A DNA stretch of 64,000 nucleotides. Source: Anoplopoma fimbria (taxonomy: Eukaryota; Chordata; Actinopteri; Perciformes; Anoplopomatidae). The DNA is taken from positions 5,719,512 through 5,783,511 of the forward strand of contig NC_072460.1 in assembly GCF_027596085.1 (NCBI RefSeq), read 5' to 3'. Shown here piece after piece: positions 51,775 to 64,000 of the stretch; within the stretch, counting starts at the first letter, position 1; each line of letters starts with the position of its first letter. The notes below the pieces were generated by a model. It did no database searches and had not been told where the DNA came from. It was given only the letters and a program-made list of their open reading frames with translations. Position numbers and translations under genes: made by a program.

Positions 51775-52145
51775 ACGGTTCCCAGATGATGAATCCTTCT
51801 GATTCCCTGACTTCTCCTACGAGGTTGACAATTGTACTTTTGAGAGAAATGTCTCCGTGAAATTTGGCACAGACATTCTATTCCTCGTCACGATGAATTA
51901 TAATCACTTTGGTGATCCTCCGACTTTTCCCAGTGGCGTAATCAGTTCAAATTCTGTATCTTAGGTTTATGACCAAATGTTTGCAAAACAATAACTTTCC
52001 CGCCAGCCTCAGTTGCACATATTGTTTGGTGCTAATTAGCAAATGATAGCATGCTAACACGCTAGGTTTAACATGTTAGCATCGTCATTGTGAACATGTT
52101 TCTATTTAGTACAGCCTCACAGAGCCGCTAGCTCGGCTCTAGATT
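51775..52145 (+). repeat. Interspersed repeat fragment ('gctaattagcaaatg' type)
   Basis: The words gatgatgaatcc, attccctgacttctcc, gaggttgacaattgt, tttggtgatcctccgacttt, gtgctaattagcaaatgata, gcatgctaacacgctagg, gttagcatcgtcattgtgaa and acagcctcacagagccgcta follow the order of a well-known teleost repeat. It is degenerate. Confidence 0.7.
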
Positions 52146-52599
52146 CTTGAGGCCTTCAATCAATTCACTGTTTTTTGTTTTTTTTCACGAGTACTTTTAC
52201 GCAGAATTTGAATATTGCTGCTGTGGGTCAATAGGGATCTTGGTAGTTGGTTCATCTGCCTGCTATGAAACTATTCAACCTTGATTGAAAATGTGTTGCA
52301 ACTGCTGCAAATTTGCGTTGCTGCAGGTTCGATGCGACATATATTCGCAGGCGAGTTGTTTTGCATTTTCGTGTAGTTTATGCGTTACACCCCTGGAATG
52401 TTAAGGCCTAAAATCTTGTGTATTTCTATTAGTGAAGGCAGAAAAAATGAATCGACCAGCTTAAAAAATGAAAGCTCCACTGAGCTCTCATTTTCTGGGA
52501 ACATTTGTTAAGACTTGGAAACTGCAAATGTCTTGAATTTGTACATCCATCAATAATGCAAGTCATTCAAACATTTAACATTGTGACTCCCGGTCCTTC

Positions 52600-52716
<117 letters not shown>

Positions 52717-52911
52717 ATCTATATGTATTTGTATAAAAAATGAAGCCCAAGAACGGGAAGTGTTTCAGTGTGTGCAGACATGTTGATCTTTTGGTTGCTC
52801 TCTCGTTAAAAAGATCTCCCCCTCTGAGTGTACACTTCTGCATTTACACGTGCATTTAGGTGTAAAATCAAGCGAGTCTAACCTCCAGCCAACCATATTA
52901 ACAAAACATCC

Positions 52912-52914
<3 letters not shown>

Positions 52915-52980
<66 letters not shown>
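52915..52980 (+). repeat. (AC)33 microsatellite
   Basis: This is a perfect 66-nt run, in opposite sense to the (GT)57 200 bp upstream. Confidence 0.98.
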
Positions 52981-52982
<2 letters not shown>

Positions 52983-52984
52983 CC

Positions 52985-55300
52985 CTGTGAATCCTTCCAG
53001 TCAGGTTTAATGTGTTTGGCCTTAAAGGATAATGGCCCTCTTCTGTACTATCAGGTCTCATTCTCACTTCGCCCTTTAAGAGGAAGCCCAGACCTGAAAG
53101 AGAAGTGATTGCGACCTGTGTGTGGTTTAGTTGTGAGCGCATGTGTGTATATGTAGTAACACAGTGAGTTAACTACTACTAATGATGTCATCAGGGTTAT
53201 CTCGATTTGTGCTTCAGGATTTCCAAAGTTTTAACAAATTGCTAATGAAAGTCTGCCTTTTAAACTGGGAGCATGATGTTTGAAAGGCTGTTCACTAGGC
53301 TGGGAGAGTCTGAGGAAAAGATGCTACTGCTTGCATTGTGGGAAATGTAGGATCCAGCGATTGTTCCCTTTAACTCTTTCTCTTTCCCCTGACTTAAATC
53401 TGCATTAATTGATCACCTTGGCCACTCGGGGACAGTGCAACAATCTGGAAACTCAATATGAACATATTATCAGTTTATAAAGTGTCCATGGAAAATGTGT
53501 TGGAAAGCCAGCAGGTACTTTACAGTGGATTGATCTGAAAACGATGATGATGAGAGGGAGTCATGTGACCCATTCTTAACTATATTAAAAATATTGATTA
53601 AAGCAACTTTAAATGCAAGAAAAATAGGCTTTAAACGTTTTAATTAAAAGCCATGAGCATGTTAACAGTCTGGGACAGTATTTGTCATTATAAGTGATGG
53701 ACAGTTGGCAGCTGGTTGGGACATATCACATAATCATATAAATGTTTATTAAAGGATGAACTGGACTCTTTCCCGCTAGTTTGGTTGAAGACTTTGTGTG
53801 TTTACCAGACAAAAGGCCATAGCAGTCGTCCAATCTGGTTGATTAAAGAGCATGGAAAAGATTCAGCAAAGGAGAGGAAAATGTGATATAAAAGCTGGAT
53901 TCCAAACGTGACTGCTGTGATTCTTGTAAGCCAAAACGTGTTCCTGTTTTAGCTTCAGTTAATTCGAAGATGTCCTCTAGATAAAGTGAGAGTACGCTGA
54001 GAATGTACTTTAATGTACGTTCAACACCAAGTATGATCTCTGTGTTGTGTTTGTTCATGTGTGTGCGCTTTGTGCATGATTCATTTCCCCATATCACAGT
54101 TGTTGCTCTGTTGCTCCCTCTTTACATTTCTGCTCCTTTTGAGCGTGTCTTGCCAATGTCCTTTGAGGGGGGGGGTAACCGGCTGCATGGAAGCACTGTG
54201 ATGGACACATGGGAGCAGATAAACAATCGAGCTATTAAAGCAACAACAAATACAGCAACCGTGTCCTCCTGACAGGTGACACATCAGATACAGATAGAAC
54301 CACAGACTAGAAACGAGGAATGAAAAGGACAAGGGAACATGAAAGGGCGAACCCCCTTGCAAGTAGATTTAGTGGCACAATGAAGTGTTTGCTCAAATGT
54401 GTCCAGAGGACAATCATAAGCTCGAATGTGAAAGAGAGCTGCTCTGTGATTATGCTCCTTAATAGAGGTTATGACCCTCTGGGCCTTTAGCTAATACCAA
54501 GCAGGTTCATTACCTGTTCATTTTTGAACAGTCAGAACATTTTAATCAAGCTGATTTGAATTTTAAATGTTCCCCACATCAGCTCACAGCGCTGAGGAGA
54601 AGCAGAGCGGCACGCGGGGTTAATGGCTGTACCGGCGTTCACTACGAGTGGTTGCTGTGTGGCAGACAGTGTCTTCTACTAAAAGAAGCCAAAGAAAGCT
54701 GTAGCTTTCTTAATGAAGAGCATTCTTGTTTGAACGATTAGGATATAACCAAGCTTAAGTGCATGCAGCCTTGTTTTGGGTCAACATGAGCTGTAAACAT
54801 GGGAAAGGTATTAGAGCAACTGGATGAATATTAATTAGGACAGACGGGCTAAAATGTTTGGCTTGTTCTGACGTTAAACCTGTGTGTAACCAGCTCACTC
54901 TTTTCACTTTTGGGTTGACGGACAAACTTTAACCAGAGCTTTCTTCCACATTTTGTGGGGTTTCCGTAGTGGATGCAGTTTGCTCAGTTGGTTAAGTTCT
55001 TATGAGGTAACCTAAGTGTTGGTCTATAAGTATGACTACACAGTATAGCCTAATGTTGGCTACCAATACAGTAGAGATGCACTTTTCAATTTTCTCGGCA
55101 GATTTCTTTATTTCTTAATTTCTTTTAATCTGATTTCTTTTTTTAACAACTAGAAATTGACAGCAAGGATCCACCATCGCACCGAAAGCAGTCAGTGCAA
55201 ACGGTCAACATTTCTAAATGTCATCCTCTCATGTTGATTAAAGAGGCTAAATTGGTACAGAGGTGCCCAATGAATCAAGCTGCAGTCCTTGTAGCAGAAG
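52985..55300. other. No gene seen
   Basis: The sequence is non-coding. A run of G lies at 54167-54174. ORFs at 53843-54362 overlap on both strands and have no recognised feature. Confidence 0.45.
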
Positions 55301-55304
55301 CACT

Positions 55305-55450
55305 GGTTCAAATCTGTTGCTCAGTGGTAAAGCAGGGTCGTCCCTCAATCAGAGCGTTGGCGGTTTGATCCCCGGCTCAGCTAGTCCATGTCGATGTGTC
55401 CTTGGGCAAGAACTCCAAATTGCTCATGCAGGCTGTTCGGTTTATTATTT
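55305..55450 (+). repeat. Interspersed repeat ('gttggcggtttgatccccggc' type)
   Basis: The order gctcagtggtaaagcagggt, cgttggcggtttgatcccc, catgtcgatgtgtccttggg and caagaactccaaattgctca matches a widespread fish repeat whose left part resembles a tRNA-like promoter. The copy is truncated at the right. Confidence 0.7.
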
Positions 55451-55454
55451 TCTC

Positions 55455-56990
55455 ACCCTCGATAAGAAAAATGAATTGTAAGCACAAGATGGTATTCACA
55501 CGGACTGTGTGGGCGTCTCCATGCACCTTCTGTTTTGGTTCATGTATGCGCAGCGGCGCAACGTTCAAAGCAGCTGGTTGAAGGTGAATATCGATCGGCA
55601 GGTGTGGTTATTATTAAACACTCTCAGCCAGTTGCATTACTGGTCTCGTAGTTGGAAAATAGGCATGTAACCTGAAGTCTGAATATGGAGATAACAGGCT
55701 AATGTGTGTAAAGGTCTCTATGGTTATACTGTGCTAGCCAGGCGTCGTTTCCAGACCATTTCATGAAGGTAAACACAGTGAACGTCTGCGTGTAACGGCT
55801 CTGCAGATTCATCAACACGTCTCTGCTACCTTCAGATGCTGCATGCATTTCATGAACCCAAGGAGAAGCCTTTCATCCAATGTAAAGCAGCAGATACTGC
55901 AGACTGATATACTGATTGGATTACTTTAAATACAAAGTAAAAAGTAAAGTAATATTACTTTTTAAAGAACCAAGTAAAAAAAATACACTTCCTGAGTAAC
56001 TTGTCCAACACTGTCCCCTGTCCCTTATTTACTAGTTTATAAAACATTTTTAGTACCTGTCCCATCCGGCTCTGATTATTATAGCCCTGATTATTATAGG
56101 CCACTAACTACAAAGAAAAGGACACAACATCTGTCTATACAGTAATTAAAAATCTAATTAAATAGATAAATTCGGACATTGTTACATGGACATGAATAAT
56201 GAAAGGCAATCCCCTAATATGTTCTCACTGGAGCATAGCAGCACAATATACTGTGACATTTAACAGAATCATTGGTGTACATTTACTGCTTAATTGTTGT
56301 TTAAGTGCCGTTATAATAAGGATTATCAAGTACCTACTTTTCCTTTCTATAAATTCGCAGGTAATCATGTAAGGAGTTAATGATGCATTTAACTTGCCCA
56401 TATTTTCCAAATGCTCTCCGTCTCCTTTGTCTGTTTCTTGTTCTCTTTAAGCTGCGTCACAATTCACTGAGCACCTGAAGGTGGTCCGCTGCCGTCCCCG
56501 GCTTAAAAATATCCTGCTCCTGTCTCTGACATCTGAACCAGGTCACCGGGTTCATTTGATATTTTCCATCCGTCTACTTTCCCGGCCTTAAAGTCTCACA
56601 GGGTTGTTCGGCTGAAATTCATGATAAAGTCAATGTGGATTTTTAAAGTTCACGCAGGCGATGAAGCTCGAACCCTACATGCCTACAGATCCCCTCCCCA
56701 GAAATGACACGCCAATAAAGGACACCCGCTCCTCGGAGGGTTAGGATGCAGGGCTTTGAGCCGCCAACAGATTGCTTATTATATATCAACCCGTTCATCT
56801 AAGATTCCTTTCCTCTTCCTAGTCCCTCACTTCCCTTTCTTCCTTCCTCCCCTCGCCTCCAATCATACTGATGAATCTAGATTCAGATTCCTGAGAATTT
56901 TTGCACTGATTATACATGGATCATTTATTGATTTGCATGTTAAGATGAGATAAGAGCTTCATACATAGCATTGACAAACAGGATGTACAG
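55455..56990. other. No gene seen; 14-bp tandem at 56074-56101
   Basis: The unit ctgattattatag(c/g) is duplicated at about 56074-56101. Other sequence is non-coding, with a GC-moderate patch at 56450-56750. Confidence 0.45.
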
Positions 56991-56994
56991 GATA

Positions 56995-57450
56995 ACCTTA
57001 GACTGTAGATAAGAAGTGGATGTAGTCATCGTGTCGTCACCTATTGGATGGTGGACTGAAGCCTAAAGTTGGCCGATTTTGCCATTGCAATCTTGGGATA
57101 TGGCCGCCACCATCTTTGCTTTTTTGCATCTGATGAACGGAAGTTACCATATTTGTTATGTGGAGGAGTGACGTAGTGACACCTTCTACGGCTCTGGTAG
57201 TGGCAGGGTACCTGTCAATCATAGCAAACCCACCCTAGAGCATACTCAGCTTTATGGTCTGTTTGACTCTAAATGGAGCATCATTTACTAAATGAACATC
57301 ATGCTGTATTGAAGAAGACTTGAAACTAGAGATTGAGACCATAAACTCATGTTTACAACGTTTACTGAGGGAATAAATCAAGAGAGAAGTAGAGTCATTC
57401 TCACATAGACTTCCATACAATCTGAGTCGCCCCCTGCTGGTTTCTTAGCT
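56995..57450 (-). repeat. Dispersed repeat family B, copy 2 (inverted)
   Basis: The reverse complement aligns with 750-1210 over several blocks, the best being the ~90 bp around 57250-57340. The + strand right end carries cgccccctgctggttt, a motif seen at the edge of many teleost interspersed repeats. Confidence 0.75.
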
Positions 57451-57454
57451 GACA

Positions 57455-58255
57455 TGATAACTGTTTTTAGCAGATTGTATAAATTCTAGCTAGCCAGCTA
57501 ATGTTGCTCATGTAACTCCATGAATTGCTAGAAACTATTTTTTTCATGTATCAAGCTGACTTGTTGACGGCCACATATGTGATATGGTGGTAACAGGCTA
57601 AAGTATCTCTCATACTACAGCACCACTAAGTTACTAGCTATGACTTGACGATCGCTGTCAATCGTCCTACACTTGAGTCGTATCCAGAGAGATTGAGTGA
57701 ATTTGAAGATTAGTTCGGCCTTTCAAAAAGTCTTCCAATAGTCTTCCCAGCCATTTCCTTTCAGCTTTTTGCTCTCTCATTCTGTCCTTTCACACAATCC
57801 ACCTCTTCTCATTTCACCTCCTCGTCCAACTCCCCTGGCCTCTCACCTTTTTTTGTCCTAGCTGTCCATGTCATTGAACTCACAATTTCCTCTCACCGCT
57901 GTCGTCTGTGGCCCTGCTCTGGTCACACTTCTTCCACACTCTCATCCTTTCGGGTGTACACCTACTCAGGAAGCAGAGACACTGACCACAGTGGATCTCA
58001 GTGGAAACTGCTCTCAGTGAAACTTCAGTCCATGTCAAATCACTTTTATTGGATGATTTTTAACCAGATTTGTTACTTTTTGTTTTTCTTTATTTCTCAA
58101 GCAGATTACCTTTGACTTTACAGTTGTATATTCATTACGTAAAGAAATGGAACGGACAGCTTCGCTATTTACCGGCGGTGCACGCTGCTGAACGGAGCCC
58201 TTTTTGGCGCCGAACACTTTGCTTATTTTTTGCCAGCGCGTGAGCACGGAGCTCT
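57455..58255. other. No gene seen; pyrimidine-rich 57720-57960
   Basis: This is non-coding, with a C/T-rich stretch. No coding exon was recognised. Confidence 0.45.
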
Positions 58256-58259
58256 GGGC

Positions 58260-58365
58260 AAATGAATGAAAAAATGCCACTGCAGCACTGGCATCACATG
58301 CAGATGAACGGCGCCTGCCTCCCTCATTAGTGCCAGCGCCGCAGTGGCATTTTTTTCATTCATTT
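58260..58365. repeat. Strong inverted repeat (34-35 bp arms, 37-nt loop)
   Basis: The left arm 58260-58293 (aaatgaatg...actggca) and the right arm 58331-58365 (tgccagcg...ttcattcattt) are reverse complements. They differ by two mismatches in the distal part and one extra T in the A/T run. The RNA of either strand could form a long stable hairpin. It could be a small foldback element or a structured RNA; I do not recognise a known microRNA. Confidence 0.92.
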
Positions 58366-58369
58366 GTTT

Positions 58370-59660
58370 CCTTTAGACTACACAAGGTAGCCTGAGGAAC
58401 ACCAGGTTTAGCTGCTGCCTCTCGTTGGCAGTTTGTCATAAGCTTCGAGGAGACTGCCGTTCTCGTTGAGAGAAAATGGCTTTCTTTTTACTCGTCATTA
58501 TCCCAATGTTCACGCAGCATCAGCCTCAGGCCACCAGCCGATAAGCAGATGGGCTCGGCGAGGCAAAGTATCAACGCAGTCAAGTAAAAGAAAAAAAGAA
58601 AACATTATGCACCTCTTGTACTTTTGCACCTCTTGTGCATCTTTCTAGTTATATAACCTATATGTTTATATATTTACCACAGTTTAAACAATTTTTTGCC
58701 CCATATTTTGTCACGTATAAAAGAGCAAAAATGAACACTGTTAGCATTCTACATGATCCTATAAAAACAGCATTTTTATGGGAATGATTCTGTCCCAAGC
58801 TGAGAAGCAGTTGATTACTGTAGCCGTGATCGCTATGAGCAGTTTTCACTGTATAAACATTTTATATTCCCTAAAAGCACGCTTATAGAAAAGAGCAGGG
58901 GAGACGTTGGAAGGTCCTACTGCCCTAATCTGAGTTCTCCCTTACTGTATAGCAAGATAAATACACTAAACCCATCAATACAAACAATCATTTCACAAAC
59001 CATTTCACTACCCGCAGCGTTATTTATAACTGATCCACGTTTCACTGCTCTGTGTCGACACTGATTACCAGACAATTACACAGTAATCAGCTCAGTTGAC
59101 ATTAGTGCTTTTTTTCTTAAGGGTGCCTGTTGATTAGGATTTCAGCTTGTGAAATGTCAAAGAAGCCAATCTAAATGTGGTGTTTCTTTTTTATAAATTC
59201 TGTTTTCCTTACCTTCTCTTGCTCTCTAACATCTGTGTCACTCTCTTTCCACCACATCCCCCTCTCTCTACTGATGCTGATAATGAGTTTCATTTCTAAA
59301 AGAGTCCCTCCAGCGATTGATTGGGGGAATATAGCGCAGGTGAAAATGCAACAGGTCATCGCGCTCATTAGGTTTTTCCCCCTCCTGCGTGTTTAGTCAC
59401 AGCGCAGCAGGGCAGCAAAGACGTGGCGCCGTAGAAAGATCGCTACGCAGCCCATTGGCTTTATGGTAATTTAATTCCTGCATATTTAACTGATCTCCTA
59501 ACCGACGGGCGCCGCAAACAACTGTAATTATATTAAGTGTGAAGCCGAGTAGGTGTCGCATATCTGTTGACTAAGTATGTGATTAAAAGACCGGCTTCCT
59601 GCTCAGACTCTTATTGGTTAGGACATGCTGCCTATAAATAGACCCAAGGGAGTGCTGGTG
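58370..59660. other. No gene seen; GC-moderate stretch 59320-59520
   Basis: The 59320-59520 piece contains several CpG and gcgcag words and looks less degenerate than its surroundings. A TATAAATA at 59633-59640 follows ATTGG at 59613-59617. These are only sequence matches to promoter elements, with no gene attached. Confidence 0.35.
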
Positions 59661-59665
59661 ATGAC

Positions 59666-59666
<1 letters not shown>

Positions 59667-59754
<88 letters not shown>
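59667..59754 (+). repeat. (GT)44 microsatellite
   Basis: This is a perfect 88-nt run. Confidence 0.98.
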
Positions 59755-59757
<3 letters not shown>

Positions 59758-59759
59758 TG

Positions 59760-61685
59760 GTGTGTGAGCTTTATGTTAACAAGATGATTGCAAAGGTGTG
59801 AAGATGTTTTGAGGGGACAGGCAGCTCGGGCAGATAAACAATAGATTTCTTAGCCAAGCGATGACATAAATCTTCCTTGTTTCTTATTATTTGTAGATTC
59901 CCAGCTGTGGTCAGATGTCGCCGGAGAGAGGAAGGGGGAAATAGATTCATTATGTGGTGCTGTATGTCAATGCCAAGGAGCCTGAAACCAAAGCTTGTCT
60001 CACCATAATGCACAGAACATGTCGTCTGTGCTGGTGGTGGAAGCTGACCCTTTGCTGCAGTGACATTCATTTCAAATTCATGTCAGGCTTTTCATAGGCT
60101 TGTTTTCAACTAAGCGCTTCTATGCTTGTGAGTGCCACCCTGTGTATGGTTGTTTGCATTCTTAGACGTTAATGCTATGTGCCCGCACTACCCAACAGTC
60201 AGGGCAATACATCAGGATGTGAAGTAACCAACGACAACACAGTGTTCTGAGGAGAAAACAATATGGCTCTCCAGTTTTGTTGCTTTTTCTGCAATGATCT
60301 GAGCATTATCGTTACAACAACTTCCATGAGTTTCGACATGTTTAGTTACATTTATGTTGTTCAGAAGTCCTGAAGGATGATATGCTTTTTAATCCTACAG
60401 TGTATGTCCGCACCTCAGGATTTATGTCCAACAAGCAAAGTTTTGCAGAATCATCCAACACAAATGTAATTCCAAAGAAAGTAGGTAACACGCCTCAAAA
60501 TTGACCAGTTTGTACAAAGTGTTGTTTGACTACGTTTAAAGGCAATAGCATTTATACGTGTTTTGAACCACTACAAGATGCAAAATAGTTTAAATGGGTA
60601 TTCATAGTGCACACTATTGGACAGTTTTTCTTCAAAGTCAGCCATGGAGAAGTGACAGAAGCAGTTGTGTGAACAGGGAAGTTCAAATCAGTCTTTTCAA
60701 CTTTCTCCCTTACACACATCTTTAGAGTTGCTGTGTGAAGCGGATGTCCTTGAATCACTAACTTTTCGATGATCCGACAAGACTTTTATTTGAAGCACAC
60801 TGACTTGATATGCTTCCTCATTTTATCCTCATCTACAGCTTCTCAAGAATGAAATATTAAAAAATGTTATGAATATCTACTGAGCTGGTACCAAACTGGT
60901 AGCAGCCCCTCTGTCGTTCAGCTATGAGGATGTGTTGAGTTCTGTGGATTTTGACGGGAAATGTATTTGGGATAAATCAGAAACGTATGTAATCCAGTAG
61001 AAAACAATGCAGTTGTTTCAAATGAGAAGTAATTATTTGGAGACCAGGCTGCTACATGAAGGGCACCATGGTCCGGTTCTTTCCTCACCCGCCACTGTGG
61101 AAGGTCAATGAACATTCCTACCCGCCACTTAATATTCATTTCTGAAATCTATATAGAACGTTAATTGTAAACACTGAGTCAGTGGTACCAGACTGTAGGA
61201 ATCGAAAAAAATGTATCCTTTTTGAAAATATTTATTTTCTAAATATAAGGAGAACCAATCTAGCCTTGTGGCAGGTGACCTGAATTTTGTACCTTCCAGA
61301 GCCAACATTTACCTGTATTTGGCAGGCGGCAGATGCTAATTTCATTCCCTGAAGGGCACACAACTTATCCACACAAACATCAGGCATCCAATAAATAAAC
61401 CTCAAGATGTTCAACCTGGAAATAGATAAGGTGTCTAATCAGGACCTGGCATTTGAAGTAGTCATCACTTCAATCAAACATAGCAATGCATAATAGCACG
61501 AGAGCCAGAAGCACCACCTTCATAATCACATAAAAAGCTAAATGCAGTGATTTTGTGATGCAATGTTATTTTGAACACTGTACGCTAACATGGCGCTCTA
61601 ATCACTGAGTCACTAACTTATATGACCTTAGGGACATGAATCCCATCTTATTAAGCTTCCGCACCGTTGACAACCACGGCCGGAG
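59760..61685. other. No gene seen
   Basis: This is non-coding sequence. ORFs up to 99 codons (59771-60070, minus) show no recognisable feature. Confidence 0.45.
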
Positions 61686-61689
61686 GGAC

Positions 61690-61900
61690 TATGTCTTTGG
61701 GTTGTCCGTCCAGTCCAATCTCGTAAATGCCATATCTCAGTAACGAAAACGGGAAAAGGGTGAGCTGATTATAATTTGGTGGCAAAACACGTTTTTTGGC
61801 CGTTACTCAGAATTAATATACTAAACATGACAGTTACATTACATTACATTACAGTTCAAATGTCTAACAGGATAAAATGGAGGTATACAACCACACGTTG
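61690..61900 (+). repeat. Dispersed repeat family A, copy 6
   Basis: It contains gggttgtccgtccagtcc, gccatatctcagtaacg, gagctgattataatttggtg, acacgttttttggccgttac and ctaacaggataaaatg in family order. A small (TTACA)n run at 61829-61852 interrupts it. Confidence 0.65.
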
Positions 61901-61904
61901 GTAA

Positions 61905-62925
61905 AATGCATTGAAAAATCCAGAATTCATCTTTTGGCGGCATAAACACAATGCCTAAGTTCTTTTGACAGCAACTTAGACAGAAATACTTGGAATGACC
62001 ATATTCCATTTAGTGTCAGACTTTTCATTCTTTTTGGTAAAATACTTTACTCATATCAAAGCCAACATTTCCGCGTTGAATTAAAATTTAAATTATGAGT
62101 TATTGACCACAGTTGGTTCAAGGCAAAACTATAGAGTGATTATATCACCTGTCAAGGTTTTATCAAGAGGTTTGGAGACACACTTGACACGCCCCACTGC
62201 CCCAAGCACTCATTCAAAGAAGCACACCAAGGATCACACATTGGATTGAACATGGCCTCGTAAAAATTCTTGAAAACAACCTTGTCAGGGTGAAGCCATT
62301 TGCCCCGGCGGTGTGTCCTCTACAGTATGCGTGTTTAACAGACCATCAATGCACCTCCAGGCTCCGGTTCTGCAGGAATATGACTGACACCGTCGGCTCT
62401 CTGACCCTCTGCTTCTGTGGATGTCCTTTTTCGACCCAATCTCTGTCTGTGACAGAAACAGACACACTGAGAAAAAAATTCTGACTACTTCTTTATCACT
62501 TTAAAGTTCCATTTCACCTAAATAACAAAACAAGATGAATCTTATTGGATCGTCTCGGCATTGTATGTGTATCCAAAGCCTGATATATGTTATTCCTCTG
62601 TGCCATAGACCTCCATTGTTGTCCAAAAACTCTTAAAATGAGCCACAGGTACAGGTGACATTTTCCTTCACTGTGGGCATTGTACCTTATTTTAGGTCAT
62701 TACCACTTAAACCATCTTCATGTCTTGGATTGTCACTAGAGAACTGTAATTATGGCTGAAAATAGTCCACAACCATGTCCTTATTCTTGCCTGTTTGAGT
62801 AACATTTTAGAAGATAAAGTGCAAATCAGTGATACTCTGCCTTGCCGGGGGTAGAGAGGAGACCGTAGAGATGTTGAACGATGACTAAAAAACCTGTCAG
62901 AGATATCTGTGTACCTGTCTTTTGT
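61905..62925. other. No gene seen
   Basis: This is non-coding sequence without recognised repeats. Confidence 0.45.
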
Positions 62926-62929
62926 TGGC

Positions 62930-63085
62930 GTTTTGCCTTTATTTGATAGCGACAGCAGAGATACAGAAAGAGAAGTGTATGACATGCAACAACCAGCCCC
63001 GGCTGGACTCAAACTGGAACTCAACGCAGTCACATGGTATGCATTTCAATGACCAGGCCATCAGACGCCCAGCTGTGACCTTTTT
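62930..63085 (-). repeat. tRNA-derived SINE fragment, second copy
   Basis: The minus strand reads gcctggtcattgaaatgcat, then gttccagtttgagtccagcc (B-box-like), ggttgttgcatgtcatacac, and an end with ctatcaaataaaggcaaaac. The body and tail match the family seen at 5638-5820 (the gttgcatgtcat core and the aataaaggc tail). It is degenerate. Confidence 0.72.
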
Positions 63086-63089
63086 TTTT

Positions 63090-64000
63090 TTAAAAAGATG
63101 GATGGAGGCAGTCTTCCCAAGAAAAATCTGTAATTGTCAAATCAGTCATTTCAGAAATTGCCCCATAATGACATGTTGAGTTCATAGGATAAAGTCCTCA
63201 AGCGGCCTTAGAAATGATGACTCTTGGGCATTGGGAGCAAATAAGGAAATAGTGGGACATTGTAGTTCACAAACGAAGGTCCTGTTGGATGGATTGGTCA
63301 GTAAAATGTTGGACCCAAACAATGGTCTTTCTATTCAAAGTCCTTGTTTCTGCAGTACACTAACCAAACCTTATACACATCTGTGTCAGATCAGAAAATT
63401 AAAAAAATAAATTGTTCTTGAAAGTTTGTTATAAATGAAGAAACTAATCGACTTGAGCCTGGATGCTGCAAACTCTTGCATCTGCTAGCCAGATGCCACC
63501 AGGAGTATGTGAGACTAGATGTTTTGTAATGTGGTAGAAGCTGTGTTTCTCTCTGACTCATACACGCTACAGTATGTCTCATATCTGACTTGAGCTCACA
63601 CACATGCTGAGAGGATATTGGACATGGACTCTGGTCTCAACTGCCCCCTGTGGGCTTCTGGCCGCACATTAATTGAGCTGCCTTCAGCTTTATCCACATT
63701 TGTTGGTGGAAAATAGAGTGGCAGATAGAAGAGTGAACCTTTTTATGTGACCGACCTACAAAAAAACAGAATCGGTCAGATGAGCGAGCGTATTTAAGTT
63801 GGAAAGAGTGGAATGGAGACAAAAAGAGGTAGAGAGACAGAATAATATTGTTTCCGTTTGTGCCTTTCAGCCCACGGTGGCCTTCAAGCAGCAGCTGTCA
63901 TCTCCGCTCTTGTTATTCTGCCGGTGCTAAAGCTGATAGACTATCACAGGATAAATAGGTTTGTTAAGCCTCCCACTGATTACTTCTCTTTAAAGCACTA
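63090..64000. other. No gene seen
   Basis: The sequence is non-coding. A pyrimidine stretch with cag at 63861-63870 looks like a splice acceptor, but the following reading has no kelch character and stops after about 20 codons. Confidence 0.45.

Noticed and set aside
55305..55450. Possible tRNA gene on the + strand
   Set aside because: There is a B-box-like phrase but no foldable tRNA; it matches a dispersed fish repeat.
63861..63930. Acceptor-like tgcctttcag as the next klhdc8b exon
   Set aside because: The following reading shows none of the expected kelch residues and stops after about 20 codons.

Overview
This window is vertebrate nuclear DNA, almost certainly from a ray-finned (teleost) fish. 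It is AT-rich and nearly all non-coding. It carries eight very long (CA)n/(GT)n microsatellites, many degenerate teleost-type interspersed repeats, short DNA transposons (Tc1/mariner- and hAT-like), tRNA-derived SINE fragments and a LINE reverse-transcriptase remnant. Two short GC-rich exons with canonical GT/AG splice sites are the only convincing protein-coding sequence. There are no operons, prokaryotic signals, CRISPR arrays or recognisable stable RNA genes.

The one gene I can support is klhdc8b (kelch domain-containing protein 8B), on the + strand. Exon A (38025-38189, 55 codons) and exon B (47844-48068, 75 codons) join in frame across a 9,654-bp intron and encode two adjacent kelch repeats from the middle of the propeller. 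Both exons are phase 1-1. The start codon, the first ~125 residues and the last ~100 residues were not found. The gene therefore seems to extend beyond both ends of the window, with up to 38 kb of upstream and 16 kb of downstream sequence being intron. I cannot exclude a short unrecognised exon.

Layout. 1-5.2 kb: an interspersed repeat, a 21-bp minisatellite with a 63-bp higher-order period, and a LINE RT remnant on the - strand. 5.2-13 kb: 'kelp-like' dispersed repeat family A (my label), a SINE, a 226-bp hAT-type MITE, (CA)36, (GT)59 and a larger hAT-like element. 13-26 kb: mostly unremarkable sequence with a perfect 98-bp tandem duplication, another hAT-like fragment, (AC)34 and a second 21-bp minisatellite. 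26.8-31 kb: two Tc1-type MITEs sharing an 87-bp flank, one of them nested. 32-36.3 kb: family A copies, an interspersed repeat and two CA tracts. 38-48 kb: the two klhdc8b exons and their intron, which holds several MITE-like elements and a pyrimidine-rich block. 48-64 kb: a poly(A) tract after an AATAAA, a convergent (GT)/(AC) pair, repeat fragments, a strong 34-bp-arm hairpin, (GT)44, and more family A and SINE copies.

I found no convincing new biological system. The items most worth checking are structural: the nested Tc1 MITE pair, the 58.3-kb hairpin, the GT/AC inverted pair, and the apparently very large klhdc8b locus. Repeat family names rest on recognition of terminal and internal motifs, not on a database search.
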